Below are positions 1 to 11,480 of a stretch of 64,000 nt of DNA, one piece after another (positions within the stretch are counted from its first letter, which is position 1; every line of letters begins with the position of its first letter). The stretch lies in the NCBI GenBank assembly GCA_963514095.1, contig OY741271.1, forward strand, positions 21,998,561 to 22,062,560. Reading direction: 5' to 3'. Both the position numbers and the translations under genes were made by a program. The notes under the pieces were generated by a model that saw nothing but the letters and a program-made list of their open reading frames with translations, was not told where the DNA came from and ran no database searches. The DNA is from Eutrigla gurnardus. Its lineage: Eukaryota > Chordata > Actinopteri > Perciformes > Triglidae.

Positions 1-131
1 ATCGAACGTGGGAGGAAGAAATATGAAAGAGGGAGGAGTAGGATTGATAGAAAAAGAGAGAGAGAGAGCGAGGAAGAGAGAGCGGGACAGGGGAGGAATA
101 CAGGGGGAAGAGAGAGTGAAAGAGATCTCGG
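1..131. repeat. polypurine tract
   Basis: The + strand is almost all A and G, with GAGAGA and GGAGGAAG words. It is low-complexity sequence with no gene. Confidence 0.85.
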
Positions 132-1140
132 AGCTCACCCAGCCCTGATCAAAGAGCCGTCTCCCTAATCCTCCAGATTCAGCAGTCAGCCTGTCTCTGA
201 GCATTTCCAGTTGCCGACAAAAAGGAAAGGAAAAACACTTGCGGCTAAACTGGCCTGAAGTGGTGCTATTTTTACTTTTTCAGAAAGGCAAAAAAGTGAG
301 ACCCCCTGCCGAGGGTATGCACAAGGCCTGGGCGAAATTAGAAGAACAAAGCACAGAAGGGTAGGAAGTGAGATAGAGCCATCCAGAACGGAGAAACCAC
401 GCTGGATCCACGTACAGCCACATGTTTAACCTCATTCGCAACCAGTAAGATTATCTTATGTGCCGAAAGGTTGGTGGAGATTACACAACTCCGAAAAAGT
501 ATCCGGAATAATCACGTGCCACTTCTTGCAATCAATAACCCAAACCGCTCTGCTGGAGAGAACAGCCAATTTGTGCCTCAAGGTTCAGTACAAGATCCAC
601 TATTTTTCTCAATGTCCATGTTTGCACTTGGTTGTTTATTTCCATTGTCCTCCCAATGGGTTTTTTTTTTATATATATATTTTTTACTGTTGGGCTATGC
701 CAAAATAATACATTGTAAGACCATCCAAGTCAAGGCAATAAACAACTTTGTTAACTATTTTAGAGCTTCTATTGAATAATTTCTATTTTAATAATGCATG
801 CTACATGTTAGATAATTACCTGGATGTTTCTATAGTATACTTTTGTTGCAGTAAGATAGCTGTGTCACTACAGCAACTTACCTGCTTCTCTTGTTGGACT
901 GTTTTCAACAGACCGATAATGGTAAATGTATTTTTTTGCCGTAGTTACAATGATTCTGTGGAACTTCTAAATCCAGCGGAAATCATTTTCCACCCAAAAA
1001 CATGCTGTTCTGCTAGGTATCATATCAGCTTGCCATAGACTGTGAATGAGGAGCTTCAAGGCCGCTGTAACAACGCCGGAGACAATTGTTAGGCCCATGT
1101 GCATGAAGCAGAATTATAATGGCAAAAAGTTAATGGGAAA
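132..1140. other. intronic sequence, AT-rich in the middle
   Basis: Unique sequence, with T runs and TATATA near 660-690. The frames here give no recognisable protein. I see no TE ends and no RNA gene. Confidence 0.6.
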
Positions 1141-1380
1141 AAAGACGAGGGCAGGATGAATGCATTCTCAGATGGAGATGGAGGAAAAAATAGGGGACTT
1201 GGTGAAAGGAAATAATGGATGAATTGAGGGAAAAGGTGCAAGGAAAAGAGCGAGGAATGGGCTGAACGGGAGGCTGTAAATCAAAGGAGGGAGTCGGGAT
1301 GGAGGGAGAGAGAGGTGAGGTCAGTCACATGGAGAAAGAGAGGGAGGAGAGCTGGCCAGCAGCAGTGGAGGAGGAGGATA
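1141..1380. repeat. purine-rich tract
   Basis: A/G-rich with GGAGGGAG and GAGAGAGG words and few pyrimidine breaks. Non-coding. Confidence 0.8.
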
Positions 1381-2205
1381 AAACTGTGTGGTGAGGTAAT
1401 GGCAGTGATGAATAGCCCGTGGCTGATCAGTAGAAGCCAGGTTGGTGTTTGAAGATTAGATTTTAATACAGCGCTTTGACTTCACTCTGCTCGCAAAATA
1501 ATCACAGGGAGGAGGAGAAGAAGAAAAAAAAGAAGCAAATTAGGAATTATTTCATACAACACAAACTGATTATGCCAGTTTGCCCTTGACGATGAGAACC
1601 TGCACGACCTGCCATGCTAAGGTTGCTCTATGTCATAGCAGGAGGCGAGTCAATAATTCAAACCAATTTCAAAGCAAGTCAGACGGTATTTGTGAATGTT
1701 TCTCGTAGCAAACGTGGCCTTCAGCTGATTGGCAAGGTTTGTGTGTCCCATCATTTCTTTTTTTTTTTTCTGCCTGATTTATTGAGCACTTGTAAATAAA
1801 CAGAAAATCTCACTGAAAGCACTGCATTAAATCCCATCCATATTCAGCTGGATTGAAAGTTTGCAAACCCTGATATATGCCTTTTTTTATTTTAACATTC
1901 TTAAGCTGTCGTTTCTGTTTTATTGGCTTTTTTTGTTTGGTCGCCGGGAGGGACACGTACACTGCTTGTCACCGTGACTTAAAAGCGACTAACGCCGAGG
2001 CTGCAGCGCGTGTGGACGAGACGCCGGGCAGCGATTACATCGAGGAGACGGCCATTTGTGTCCACTTAAGAATTGCGTTGCCTTTGTTTGTCATTCTGCT
2101 TCTGTCCGGCCGTTTCTGCTGACATGCTGGAGATGTAAATGTGCTGAAGCATTGATCGAGGGGCTTGATAATTGAATGTATGTGACAAGGCCCAGGTACA
2201 CACGT

Positions 2206-2243
<38 letters not shown>

Positions 2244-3715
2244 AACAATGCTTGCCACAAGCAGGAGGAAGATTCGGTTTCGTCTTGCCAACCATTCCGG
2301 TGGCCAGTTGGGGGGGGGGGGGACGACTAAAATAGTTCTCTGTCTGTTGCCAAGGTTACAACATTGACAACATGACGCGGCCATTCATTCCCCATACTGT
2401 ATCTCCCTGGCCTTCTGTGAGAAAGTGGCTGCTAATCTTAGCCCTCAATCTAGCCGCCTGTCAATGCGAGGAGAGGGAAACAGCCGAGGTATGGGAGTCC
2501 GGTCACTTCTGTCCTCCTCGCGTTGCACCGCGTTCAGCGCATCAACGGCCCCTCCCCCATCCGCCGCCGCCACCCCGCAGCCTCTCTCCAGGCGGCGTGT
2601 GTTCCCTCTCACAGATAAAGGGCGTGATGGGTTGAAAATGGGAGCTGTTTCTATGCAGACCCATGTGTCACTTTCCCCTCCGTGCAGGTACGGTGGCTTG
2701 AGGAGCAGAGAAGGGGGTTGAATGACAACCGGATGGAAGTCACAATAAAAACTGTAATTGAAAGATACGTTATCGTGACTATTTCAAGCTGAGGAAAGTC
2801 GGTATCAAAGAGACATTCCCCGCTCAAAAAAAAAAAAGAGAAGAAAGGGAACCTCTTTTAATTAAAAAACTGTGCTCAAAGGGACGACCAAAAGTTGAAA
2901 CTGGAGGCATGTTTGGCATGAATAAGTTGCCCCTCTCCTTTGTGCGGTGACACTGACAAATAGAGCCCCGCGTGTGAAAAGGAGACTTATCTTTGATGGG
3001 TAATGAATTCAAAGTCATGGAGATGAACGTGCTCTTTGAGGTTCAGGAGGCTTTAGCTGGAGTCATATTATCTACACTCTGACAAATGGAAGCGGCGGCG
3101 TCACGTGGTGCCGTCCCCGCCGCCCGATTGGCCGCGAGGAGAGTGTGATGTCTCTCTAGGCACAGCTGTTGGTTTCTGAGGTATTGTTATTGTGATAGCG
3201 GTACATTAGTACACGCTGGTCAGCCCGGCTCGCTTTCAGTATGATCAAGTTGTGTAATAGCCTGTGTAGCACACGTAGCCGTCCCGGGTAGACGGAGAAT
3301 TGATTTTTTTTTTTTTTTTGGGGGGGTACACACAATGCTAAAGCAAAAGCTACAGTCCAGTGGATGCGCTGCGCTGATGTTTTTCCAAGTCAACAGTTGC
3401 CCCGGCTGAGGACACCTGCAGGCTACCAGCGGCTCGGACACATGGATATTTAACCAGTTCTTTGTGCTGAACCTTTTGTGTTTTTTATGACAGACACAGT
3501 TTTCAAGATGTGCACAAACCCATTTCTGCTCAATTGCTCCCAGCGGCGGCTCCAAATAGATTTAGCAATGATACTGTGAGAGGGGAGATAGGGAGCAAGA
3601 GTGAGAGAGGAGAGGAGAGAGAGAGAGAGAGAGACCTAGAGAACAATGAAAAGGCAGGAGGAGAGAGTGTGGGGGGAAAAGAGGAAGAAAACTAGTCTGA
3701 AAATGAGCCAGAATG
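1381..3715. other. intronic sequence with simple repeats
   Basis: Contains the TG array and G run listed separately, a T16-G7 junction (3304-3326), a GA array (3611-3634) and a moderately GC-rich patch around 2450-2620. No gene was recognised. Confidence 0.6.
2211..2241. repeat. (TG)n microsatellite
   Basis: About 15 uninterrupted GT units. A 13-base G run follows at 2310-2322. The array explains the CV/TH-rich reading frames around it. Confidence 0.97.
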
Positions 3716-4380
3716 GGATTTTTCTTTTTTGCAGTTCAGTTAAGAGAGGCTTTGAATGTATTTGAATCACAGACTTGATCTGCCACCAGCCTATTTTTAT
3801 TAGCTGCTTGACAGTGCAGCATAGTGTTGGGATTACAACCGGCGCCTGTGTTATTCAGGGTTCCTCACAGCTAAATTTGTACTTGAGCATTCCTAGCACG
3901 CCTCTGCTTCCTCCTAGCACACACTTAATGCCTTTCTAGTTTCCCTTTTTGTTTTCAAACTGCACAATTTCACTGTCGCGGGTCACATATTAGAAACAAA
4001 CATGGTGGCAATTAGAAATGCTTATCTTGTTCCCTTTCTTCTCCTCATTTTTTAACGAGCGATTCCTCATCCTAATATCTTGAGAGAATGGAGGAGATAT
4101 TCAAATGAGTTCTTTCATTATGGGCAATATTAAAGCAAGGCTTTGACGTTGTTCAAATTCCTAATTGAAAAGAAATGTATCGTATCCTCTTGAGTGGTGT
4201 AAATCACATCCCTCCTCCATCCCCCGTGCGCTAGTTTATGTTATCTGTGGCTAATTCATGCCACACTTAATTTGGCCTTGATTGTAAATGTCCGGGGTGA
4301 GATGAGAGTCTTGTAGCTATTGTGCCTGTGTCTGAGTCGTACATGGTCTCGCAGGATTAGACGATTTTGAATTGCGACTG
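3716..4380. promoter_or_regulatory. candidate conserved non-coding element
   Basis: Repeat-free, AT-rich sequence with words typical of vertebrate enhancers such as CAATTAG, TATTCAAATGAG, CCTAATTG and GCTAATTCATG, and no open coding signal. This rests on texture alone, because conservation was not tested. Confidence 0.35.
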
Positions 4381-5560
4381 CGGGTCTCAAATGAGAGTCT
4401 CTCTCTGTCTCTCTGTCTCTCTCTCTCCTCGGATGGAAACCTCTTTATCGTTGTGACAGTTGCACCCATCTGCCCCTTTTCCCCTCCGAGAAGAATCAGA
4501 GACGAGGAGTTTAGTGGCACCTAAATATTTTACAAGAAGGCAGAGATGTCTCCCCTCTGCCATTGCTGTTGACAGAAGTTGCTTTGAAGATGCTTCTCTT
4601 AAGCATCCTTCATTACTGGCAAACATGGTGAACACATGCGGAGGATTTGTCATAATTAAACCAGGGCTTGGCTCGGACTTGGTGGAAAGATGCAATAAAG
4701 ACGACAGTTTATGTAGGATAAACTCCCCAGCTCGACGAGCTTCGCAGGGGGAACCTCCGCACTCTAAATCTCGTTGCGCGAACATATGAAGGGATAAAGT
4801 GGCTCTATTGCATTTGTTGATTCCAGATCCTCTCTGAAGCTGCAGCGTATTGCATTTGTTGGCTCTTCCATCCCTGCTAGCCTTCTCCACGCCGTCTAGG
4901 ATTGAATCAGACAGTGCCCAGATCCTCACCATTGCACGGGGATGAACACTATTGAATTGCTTGGCTTGTAGATCCACAATTCTAACTTCTTTAGACTATA
5001 TTGAATTTACCATCCGGGGCAATCAATAATACTAAGTTTTGCAGGCAGTATTGAACTCTATCCTTACACATCTGCTCTGTGGTTGGTTTCTCCCCAATTG
5101 CTTTGGAATCTGCAGGCTGTCACGCACAAAAGAACTGATTCTGAGTTGGCTTTTTCTTCTTTTTTTTTTAAAGCAAGGTTCATAAAGCCAAGGGGAATTG
5201 TGCAGACCGGGCCACACAGTGAAACAAAAGGAGCGATCGCCAGCCTGGCATGTAGTGCAATAAAATGTGAGTGGAATCGAGTTCCGGCTGAGGCAGGGAG
5301 CATCGGTTGGATCGCATTCTTTAAGGTCTGTTGCATTGCAGACATAGAGACTCACGAGCAAATGATTGCCCTCGTTCTCTGTTGGATCGCACATTTAATT
5401 TGCCGATCCAAATAATGTCCGCCGTCTAACGAGACACCGTCCAGGAGATGATTCTGTCCTCCGAAAGACCGTCCGCTATAGCAGTGGGCTTAGAGGGCAA
5501 GAGCGTTGCCGTGCGTTGCCGTGGCATTCAGTTGCATTGCGATTCACCATTGCCCCCTTG
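4380..5560. promoter_or_regulatory. candidate regulatory block with recurring TTGCAT-like words
   Basis: Repeat-free apart from a CT patch at 4396-4429. TATTGCATTTGTTG occurs twice (4806-4819 and 4848-4861) and GTTGGATCGCA occurs twice (5306-5316 and 5381-5391). TTGCATTGC occurs near 5330 and again near 5533, and single ATTGCA and CATTGC words lie between. Such clustering suggests repeated binding sites, possibly C/EBP- or POU-like. A 196-codon minus-strand frame crosses the block, but it has no recognisable domain. Confidence 0.4.
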
Positions 5561-8500
5561 GGTAATGAAAGGCCTAATAAATGAATCCATCAGTGTCTGT
5601 GTGTTGCTCTCTGTGTGTATCAGGGATGCAGTCAGGCCCAGACGTGCCCAGTCTCTGGGCACACAGAGGAAAGGGATGCCATCGCTGGCAGGCCTGATGA
5701 ATGGGTGGCACGCCGCGCCGTGACAAAGACGAATGTGACAGCCCCCGTCCCGCAAAAAGGGAGGCGGTGCTGAAACCACCGAGGGGGAGATCACGTGATG
5801 CTGACCACCTCCCCCTTCCTAGTTTACATCCCCCTACTGGCTGAGCCCAAGGTGGTGGAGAAATATCAGATCGTCCTATTGAGTTACTGTAGGCACGCAA
5901 TACACAGACGGTACGGTATATTTCATTTCTGTGAGGTAAATGATGGGATATAACACGTCTTTAAACCCAGAGCAGTGCTTAATAACGGCACTTGACAAGA
6001 TAACGATAATAAGGCTTAAACAAACACAACGGAATTCATCAATAGATCTTCTTCGACCAGGATGAATGCGGTAAATAGTGGAAGGCCTGGAGCTCTGTTC
6101 GCTTTCCAACAGCATTGGAGGCGGGAGGAAATTAAAGACTGCAGATCGATAGCAATATTTGCTTTATATTACTCAGGTGTCCTTTGATTGTCTTGCATGA
6201 GTGAGCGACTGGGGTGAGATCTTTGGTGACGGTCTCTATCAGATTCTAGATACTATTGTCTATTAAGCAGATAACCTGTACTTGAGATGGAGATGCTCTT
6301 CTACGTGTCCAAGTGCCTATCAGTAATCACTCCTACAGGGCAGCTTATTATCACCGGAGGACGCGTGGAGAGGGTTGTTTCTGCCAATCGCTAATGACTA
6401 AGATAATGTGGCCTTCTACACAGGTACGGCTGACGGAATAGTTTGAGCCGTTACCTCAAATATATCTGTATTATGTAGCGGCGCAAACTCCCTTCCAAAC
6501 TCTTCAATAGAAATAGTCATCTTCTCTGTAGAGAGGAGGGGAAGGCGGGGGTCGGCTAACTATCCCCTCTAAGATTGGCCTTCGGTGAGAGGGAGAGAAG
6601 CGCCGAGGTAAGTCAATGGGAAACTGAGATGATTAAGAGGCTTTCACTGTTAACAGAAAGGCGAGGATTGGTTTCTATTGCACCCTCTTTCTTTTCATGG
6701 CCTGGTCTAGTGGACAGGCTGGTGCTCTAGTCTGTACAGAGCCAGGACTTGCCTATTAATAGACTATTGAGTGCTATTGATCCCTGGCTCGTGTGACACG
6801 TAAGATACAATGAGCCATAGATCCCAGTAAAGAGCCATGTCTTTCTTTTCACTTTACCACAATTGCATATGATTATAGGAGTCTGAAGATCAGTCAGAGA
6901 GCCCTATCTCTCTGTAACGATGACCAGAAGTGCGATGGTACCCCAGAGTAAAAGCCCACTGCAATTTGGAAACTTTTGTCATTAACACAAAAGCTCTTGA
7001 ATAAAATGTCCACAATGGGGACTTGCCTTTGCCTGGACTGAATACCGCCCCATCCATAATTTGACGGATAGGTTTTTTCTTTTTCTTTTTTTTAGGCGTA
7101 AACTACCCAAACATGGATATGTTTCAAAAAGTGAAGATGCTTTCTCTTTGCATCCAAGGTGAGAATAACTCCAAAAAACGATGCTATACAATTACGGTTA
7201 AATTAGAGGGATAATGACGAGGGGGAATGGTGGTTATATCAATAACCCCTCTAATGGTCAATTCCAGAATGCTGTCTGCTGTGTGCTAGATTTAGTGTAA
7301 TGGATAAGGTGCCTGTTTAGCAGAGGCTTACTTGTCGCCAAACGAGGGAACAAACCTCAAATAGCCAAATTAAAAACTGAATAATAGATGAGCGATGCCA
7401 GGATGAGAGAGAGGAGAGGAGACAGCTGTAATTTCTACTCTTGGAAGAAAAAAGAAAAAAAAGAAGCCCTGGCATGTAATTGTCGAGAATTTATAAGGGC
7501 ACAGGAGAGAAATAGAGACAAGGAGGAGATACACATCCCACTGTGAGAATCACCTTTACTGAAAGACACTTAATACTGATGGTTATAACAGTTGAAAGTC
7601 TACAAAATCTTCAAAACACTGTAAACGCTGCTGTTATTAAGGTTGATTACCTTTCTGTGTGAAAGAGTGCCTCTTTGCGGAACGGAGCGGGAGTTTATTT
7701 TGCCAGCGAATCATTGCATCGCATCAGAATCCAATTGAATTCTAACATTGCGTGCAGTCCATGGGGCATCGTGCTCAATCTGCATATGAGAAGGATGCTT
7801 GAGGAGTGACATGTTCACCCACTCCCCCAGAGGGCCATGGCTGAGTGGCGCTTTGACCCCTGTCATGTGTTCTCCCGTTACCTATTAGGGATGGCTGGAA
7901 CCAATGATTACCCGAAACGGCTCTGCCGCGAAATCTATTATTTTTTATGAGTGATACATTAAAAGATAGCTGCATCCGGACCTGCACAAAGGAACAACTA
8001 GTCTACACTGTGAATAATGAGGGTGAAATTGGTTCACACGGCAAAATATTATAAGCCCCAGTTTTTGTCATCATCTCCTGCAGACATGCTAATAACAGGA
8101 GTATGACTCATCCTGCCTTTTTAGCTTACTGGGTTTCCACTGCTGGGTTTTTTTCCCTTCCTCTTCTCTTTCATGCACCTGTGGGGAGAAAAAAAAAAGG
8201 ACTTCCCTGCTTGGCGGCTGGTGATGCAATCTGATATGAGTGGGGGCTATGTGATCACAGAATAGCCTCTCTGGTGAAGAGGTGAAGCTATTACTGCATC
8301 ATTGAGTGCAGGTCATTTGCCACGGCCACCTGGCCCCTCTGATCGCTGCTTGGGAAAGGCCTTCAGGAGCCGGTCCTGTCTCTCCCTGTTATGCTTGCGT
8401 GCCTCTGCAAAGAAGCCGGTCCTAACGAGCAACGTGGGCTCATAGATTTTCAAATTAAAATGTAAATTTTCTTCCAAATCAAAAAATATTTTTTTTTTAA

Positions 8501-8580
8501 ATGGGAAAGTAGAGGGCATATAAATACACTGTTTTCCATAAAGTTGATGTATTTATTTTCAAGTTTATTCTGTTGATACT
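5560..8580. other. intronic unique sequence, CNE-like texture in places
   Basis: Mostly repeat-free and AT-rich, especially 6130-7560, with homeodomain-like and GATA-like words (AGATAA near 5998 and 6269). No coding exon, TE or RNA gene was recognised. A tRNA-like phrase near 7300 was rejected. Confidence 0.45.
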
Positions 8581-8601
8581 ATACTATATATATATATATA
8601 T
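8580..8601. repeat. (TA)n microsatellite
   Basis: A short run of AT dinucleotides inside a wider AT-rich segment (8440-8690) that contains no gene. Confidence 0.9.
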
Positions 8602-10399
8602 GATTGAAATGATAAACACGATGGTCCTACGATGGATATTTGTGTAGGAAAGTTAACCAGATGTCTGATGTTCACGTCCTGTGCTGTGAGGAATCATGAC
8701 TTCTCTTAATGGAGCTTCTGTACAGTTATTGCATAACAGCATCGCACACGATCAACGTGGTCGACCACCGAGGGGGAAACAAGATAGTGTCGAAGATATG
8801 ATTGTTGTTGTTTTGTACCTCGTCCTCCATAGCATGTTAACATCGTGTCGATGCCAAATGGGGCACCGTCTCATCAAAGTTTCAGTGCTCTTCGGAGAGC
8901 CTAAGAGGAAAAGGTTTGTAATGGAGAGACATTGAGGAGGGGATCTCGACAGCGTGCCGGCGAAGGAGGCCCTGCTGGTTCGCCGGCTCGCGCACACACA
9001 GATGGACGGTGTGTCGAGGGAATCTCACACACGCTGATCAGAGGCTCCCCTCCCATCCCCGCAGTGGGAGGAAATGGGACTGAACGAGAGGAGGAAGAGC
9101 AGGAGAAGGAGTTAATCACCGCACTAATGCTGCACTTCATCATCGTTTCCTGAAGCCCGCCTGCTCACCCTCATTGCCTCTACTCGACTCGTCTGCACAG
9201 CGCCCCCTGTTCTTGGGTTTTTGCCGTGGCACCGATGACGAGCACGCAACAAGCTCATCACCCCTAACTGGAACTCAAGTGGCATAACATGTTTATGGAC
9301 ATAAACAAAGCGCCGTTTGAAAGTTGTTGATCCTTGAAGGTGGTTGGAGTGGCTGCAGATAAAGCGAGCTTTTGGACTGACCTTGGCTTGCTCCTCATCA
9401 GATATGCATGCATGGCAAAGTGCTTTCTGTGCTTTTTCATGCATGCCCATTTGACACTGGTCCTTTGAGGGGGACTATTTATTTTTGCAAAGGCCCACAT
9501 GTGGCGTGCTGACCCTGTGCTATGTTTGCACACAGATCGTGTGGCGCGCTTGTGTTGGTAGTGTATTTTTTATGCACTTCGTTCCTAGTGCACGTGTGCA
9601 TTAGTGCATGTAGGATGCATGCCGTGCACAGAGAAGGATCTGAGGCCGCTGGTGAAGGTGAGTGAGTTTAAGCAGGCTCCTCCCTTGGGCTCTTGTTCCA
9701 CAGACAGTTACAAAACAGGATCTTAGGAAGTGCTACGCTGTGCTGCCGTGCATGGCCACCCGTCAGCCTGGCCTCAAAAATACGAGTGCATGTGCGACGC
9801 GCATAACTCACAGCCTTTGCACTGCCACACCCGCCCCACTGCCCCGGCAGGCACTCCCGCAGACCATAACAGCTCCCACAGCCTCTTAAACCCATTTTAG
9901 TCTCCTGGATTAAATACTGTGAGGTGCCATTCAAGCCCGGGCTAGTGTACAAACCCTGCCTCTTGTCTCTTGACAAATGCACCTGCTCACGCACAGTACA
10001 CCCCTGTCGAGATCGTTGTGCAATGCATGCAGAGCTAATGCCGGCTTTATGGATTTTATGTCGCATTTGAATAGCTGAAATGTCTGACGGTACCTTCGCA
10101 ATTTGTGAAAAATGGCTGTCGTGGAGAAAATGAACTGACACGAGGGGTCTTTACAGCAAGGTTGTCGGCACGCTATCGCTTCGCGGTGTTCCGGTGACGT
10201 CTGGCGTGGAGCTGTTGTCTTGTTTTCCATGCGCGGCGGCGGGAGTCACCTGACCGGCGTTGTTCCCCGGTGCTAATTCAGGGCATCGGCTCGGTGCAAA
10301 AGGGTAACAGCCTGCTTCTCTAATTACACCTCGAGTGCCCTATAAGCTTCAAAGGAACAAAGAGTGTCTTTTAAGATGGGATCACAGGCGTTAGCGAGG

Positions 10400-10400
<1 letters not shown>

Positions 10401-10432
<32 letters not shown>

Positions 10433-10447
10433 TGTGAGTGTGAGTGA
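10401..10447. repeat. (TG)n array grading into (AGTG)n
   Basis: Fifteen TG units (10401-10430) followed by variant AGTGTG units. Confidence 0.96.
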
Positions 10448-10640
10448 TAGAGTGACAGCCACATGACAGGACTGAGCTGTGATCACAGCTCTGTTGAGGA
10501 GACACCGATGGCGGTGTTTGGCTGGATGCCCATCAGTTTGTCTGTCTGTCTGCCTTCGGGGTCATAATGTAGGCACACGTGCACACAGACACTCAAACGC
10601 ACCTGGCTTAGGGGCTTAATGGGCGCCTGCCTGTCATACG

Positions 10641-10670
10641 CGCCCGCCCGCCCGCCCACCCGCCCGCCAC
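10641..10670. repeat. (CCCG)n short tandem repeat
   Basis: About seven units of CCCG/CCGC with one CCCA variant; CpG-rich. Confidence 0.9.
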
Positions 10671-10845
10671 GCGCACAGTCAACAAAACTGGTGGCGAAGA
10701 CGGCCACGGTGCAGTGATTTCCAGCTTTCGGTTCCACATCACCTCCTACTAATGGCGGTAATTAATTGATGAATGAGGTCAAATCGGAGATATCCACGCA
10801 CGTCTCAATTCGGATGCAACCCCATCTCATCCCCGCGCTCACCTC

Positions 10846-10846
<1 letters not shown>

Positions 10847-10876
<30 letters not shown>

Positions 10877-10884
10877 ACCCCCCC
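10847..10884. repeat. poly-C run, about 30 C plus 7 C
   Basis: Thirty consecutive C (10847-10876), one A, then seven C. The length may be imprecise in the assembly because such runs are hard to sequence. Confidence 0.95.
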
Positions 10885-11094
10885 AAGTTGTTTTCTTAAT
10901 GCGCGGTGCACCACATTCCCTCCGTGCTCATCTGCATAAGACCTTGGGATGAATGTTAACGATGTTTAATTAGACAAGACGTGGGATGGATGAGTGGGTG
11001 GAGGCGGCGAGGCCAGGGTGGTGCTGCCCCCCGCTGGGGGAGAGAGAACACATAAAACACACACACACGATCCTACAAGCATACACACACTGGT

Positions 11095-11097
<3 letters not shown>

Positions 11098-11130
<33 letters not shown>
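11098..11130. repeat. (CA)n microsatellite
   Basis: About 16 CA units, with smaller CA patches just upstream at 11057-11068 and 11081-11090. Confidence 0.97.
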
Positions 11131-11133
<3 letters not shown>

Positions 11134-11299
11134 ATGAACAATAAATGACCATTAAAAGGCCAAAAGCTACAGCGGGAACATGACCTTACACGTGAGTGAC
11201 TTAGTACTCTGAGCTCGGCGTTCCATATTTCACCAACACCAAGGGCACGGACCCCTCATTGTTAATGCGATGTGGACGAAACCTTTTTAAATGCAATAA

Positions 11300-11480
11300 A
11301 TTTGTCGGATATTATGTAGCGATTACTGACTGCCCTTCATTGTAAATCTAATTAACCAAACATTTATTTCCCGCACGCTTTTCTGTTTGAAATCATACAG
11401 TTTCATCGTTGAAATTAATTGGCCCAAAATTGGAGCATTTAAATTCATCCTCCTGGCTCCAGCCTTTGTTTGCATTTCAG
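11300..11480. promoter_or_regulatory. candidate conserved non-coding element
   Basis: AT-rich repeat-free block with CTAATTAACC, AAATTAATTGG and TTTAAATTCAT words, resembling clustered homeodomain sites. Inferred from texture only. Confidence 0.35.

Larger units (their letters stand above)
8602..11300. other. intronic sequence with simple repeats
   Basis: Unique sequence with the TG, CCCG, poly-C and CA arrays listed separately, and a GC-richer section at 8940-9010. No gene recognised. Confidence 0.6.

Noticed and set aside
2035..2384. Overlapping minus-strand frames rich in HT
   Set aside because: They are readings of the TG array at 2211-2241, not genes.
4387..4977. 196-codon minus-strand open frame
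   Set aside because: It starts in unique sequence and ends in a CT repeat, with no domain. The block looks regulatory rather than coding.
7295..7370. tRNA-Arg-like phrase TAATGGATAAGGTG
   Set aside because: Only the D-arm region matches. There is no B box and no cloverleaf, so this is chance or a very old relic.
8956..8987. 9-bp inverted repeat GCCGGCGAA / TTCGCCGGC with a 14-nt spacer
   Set aside because: Several 9-bp inverted repeats with short spacers are expected by chance in 64 kb.
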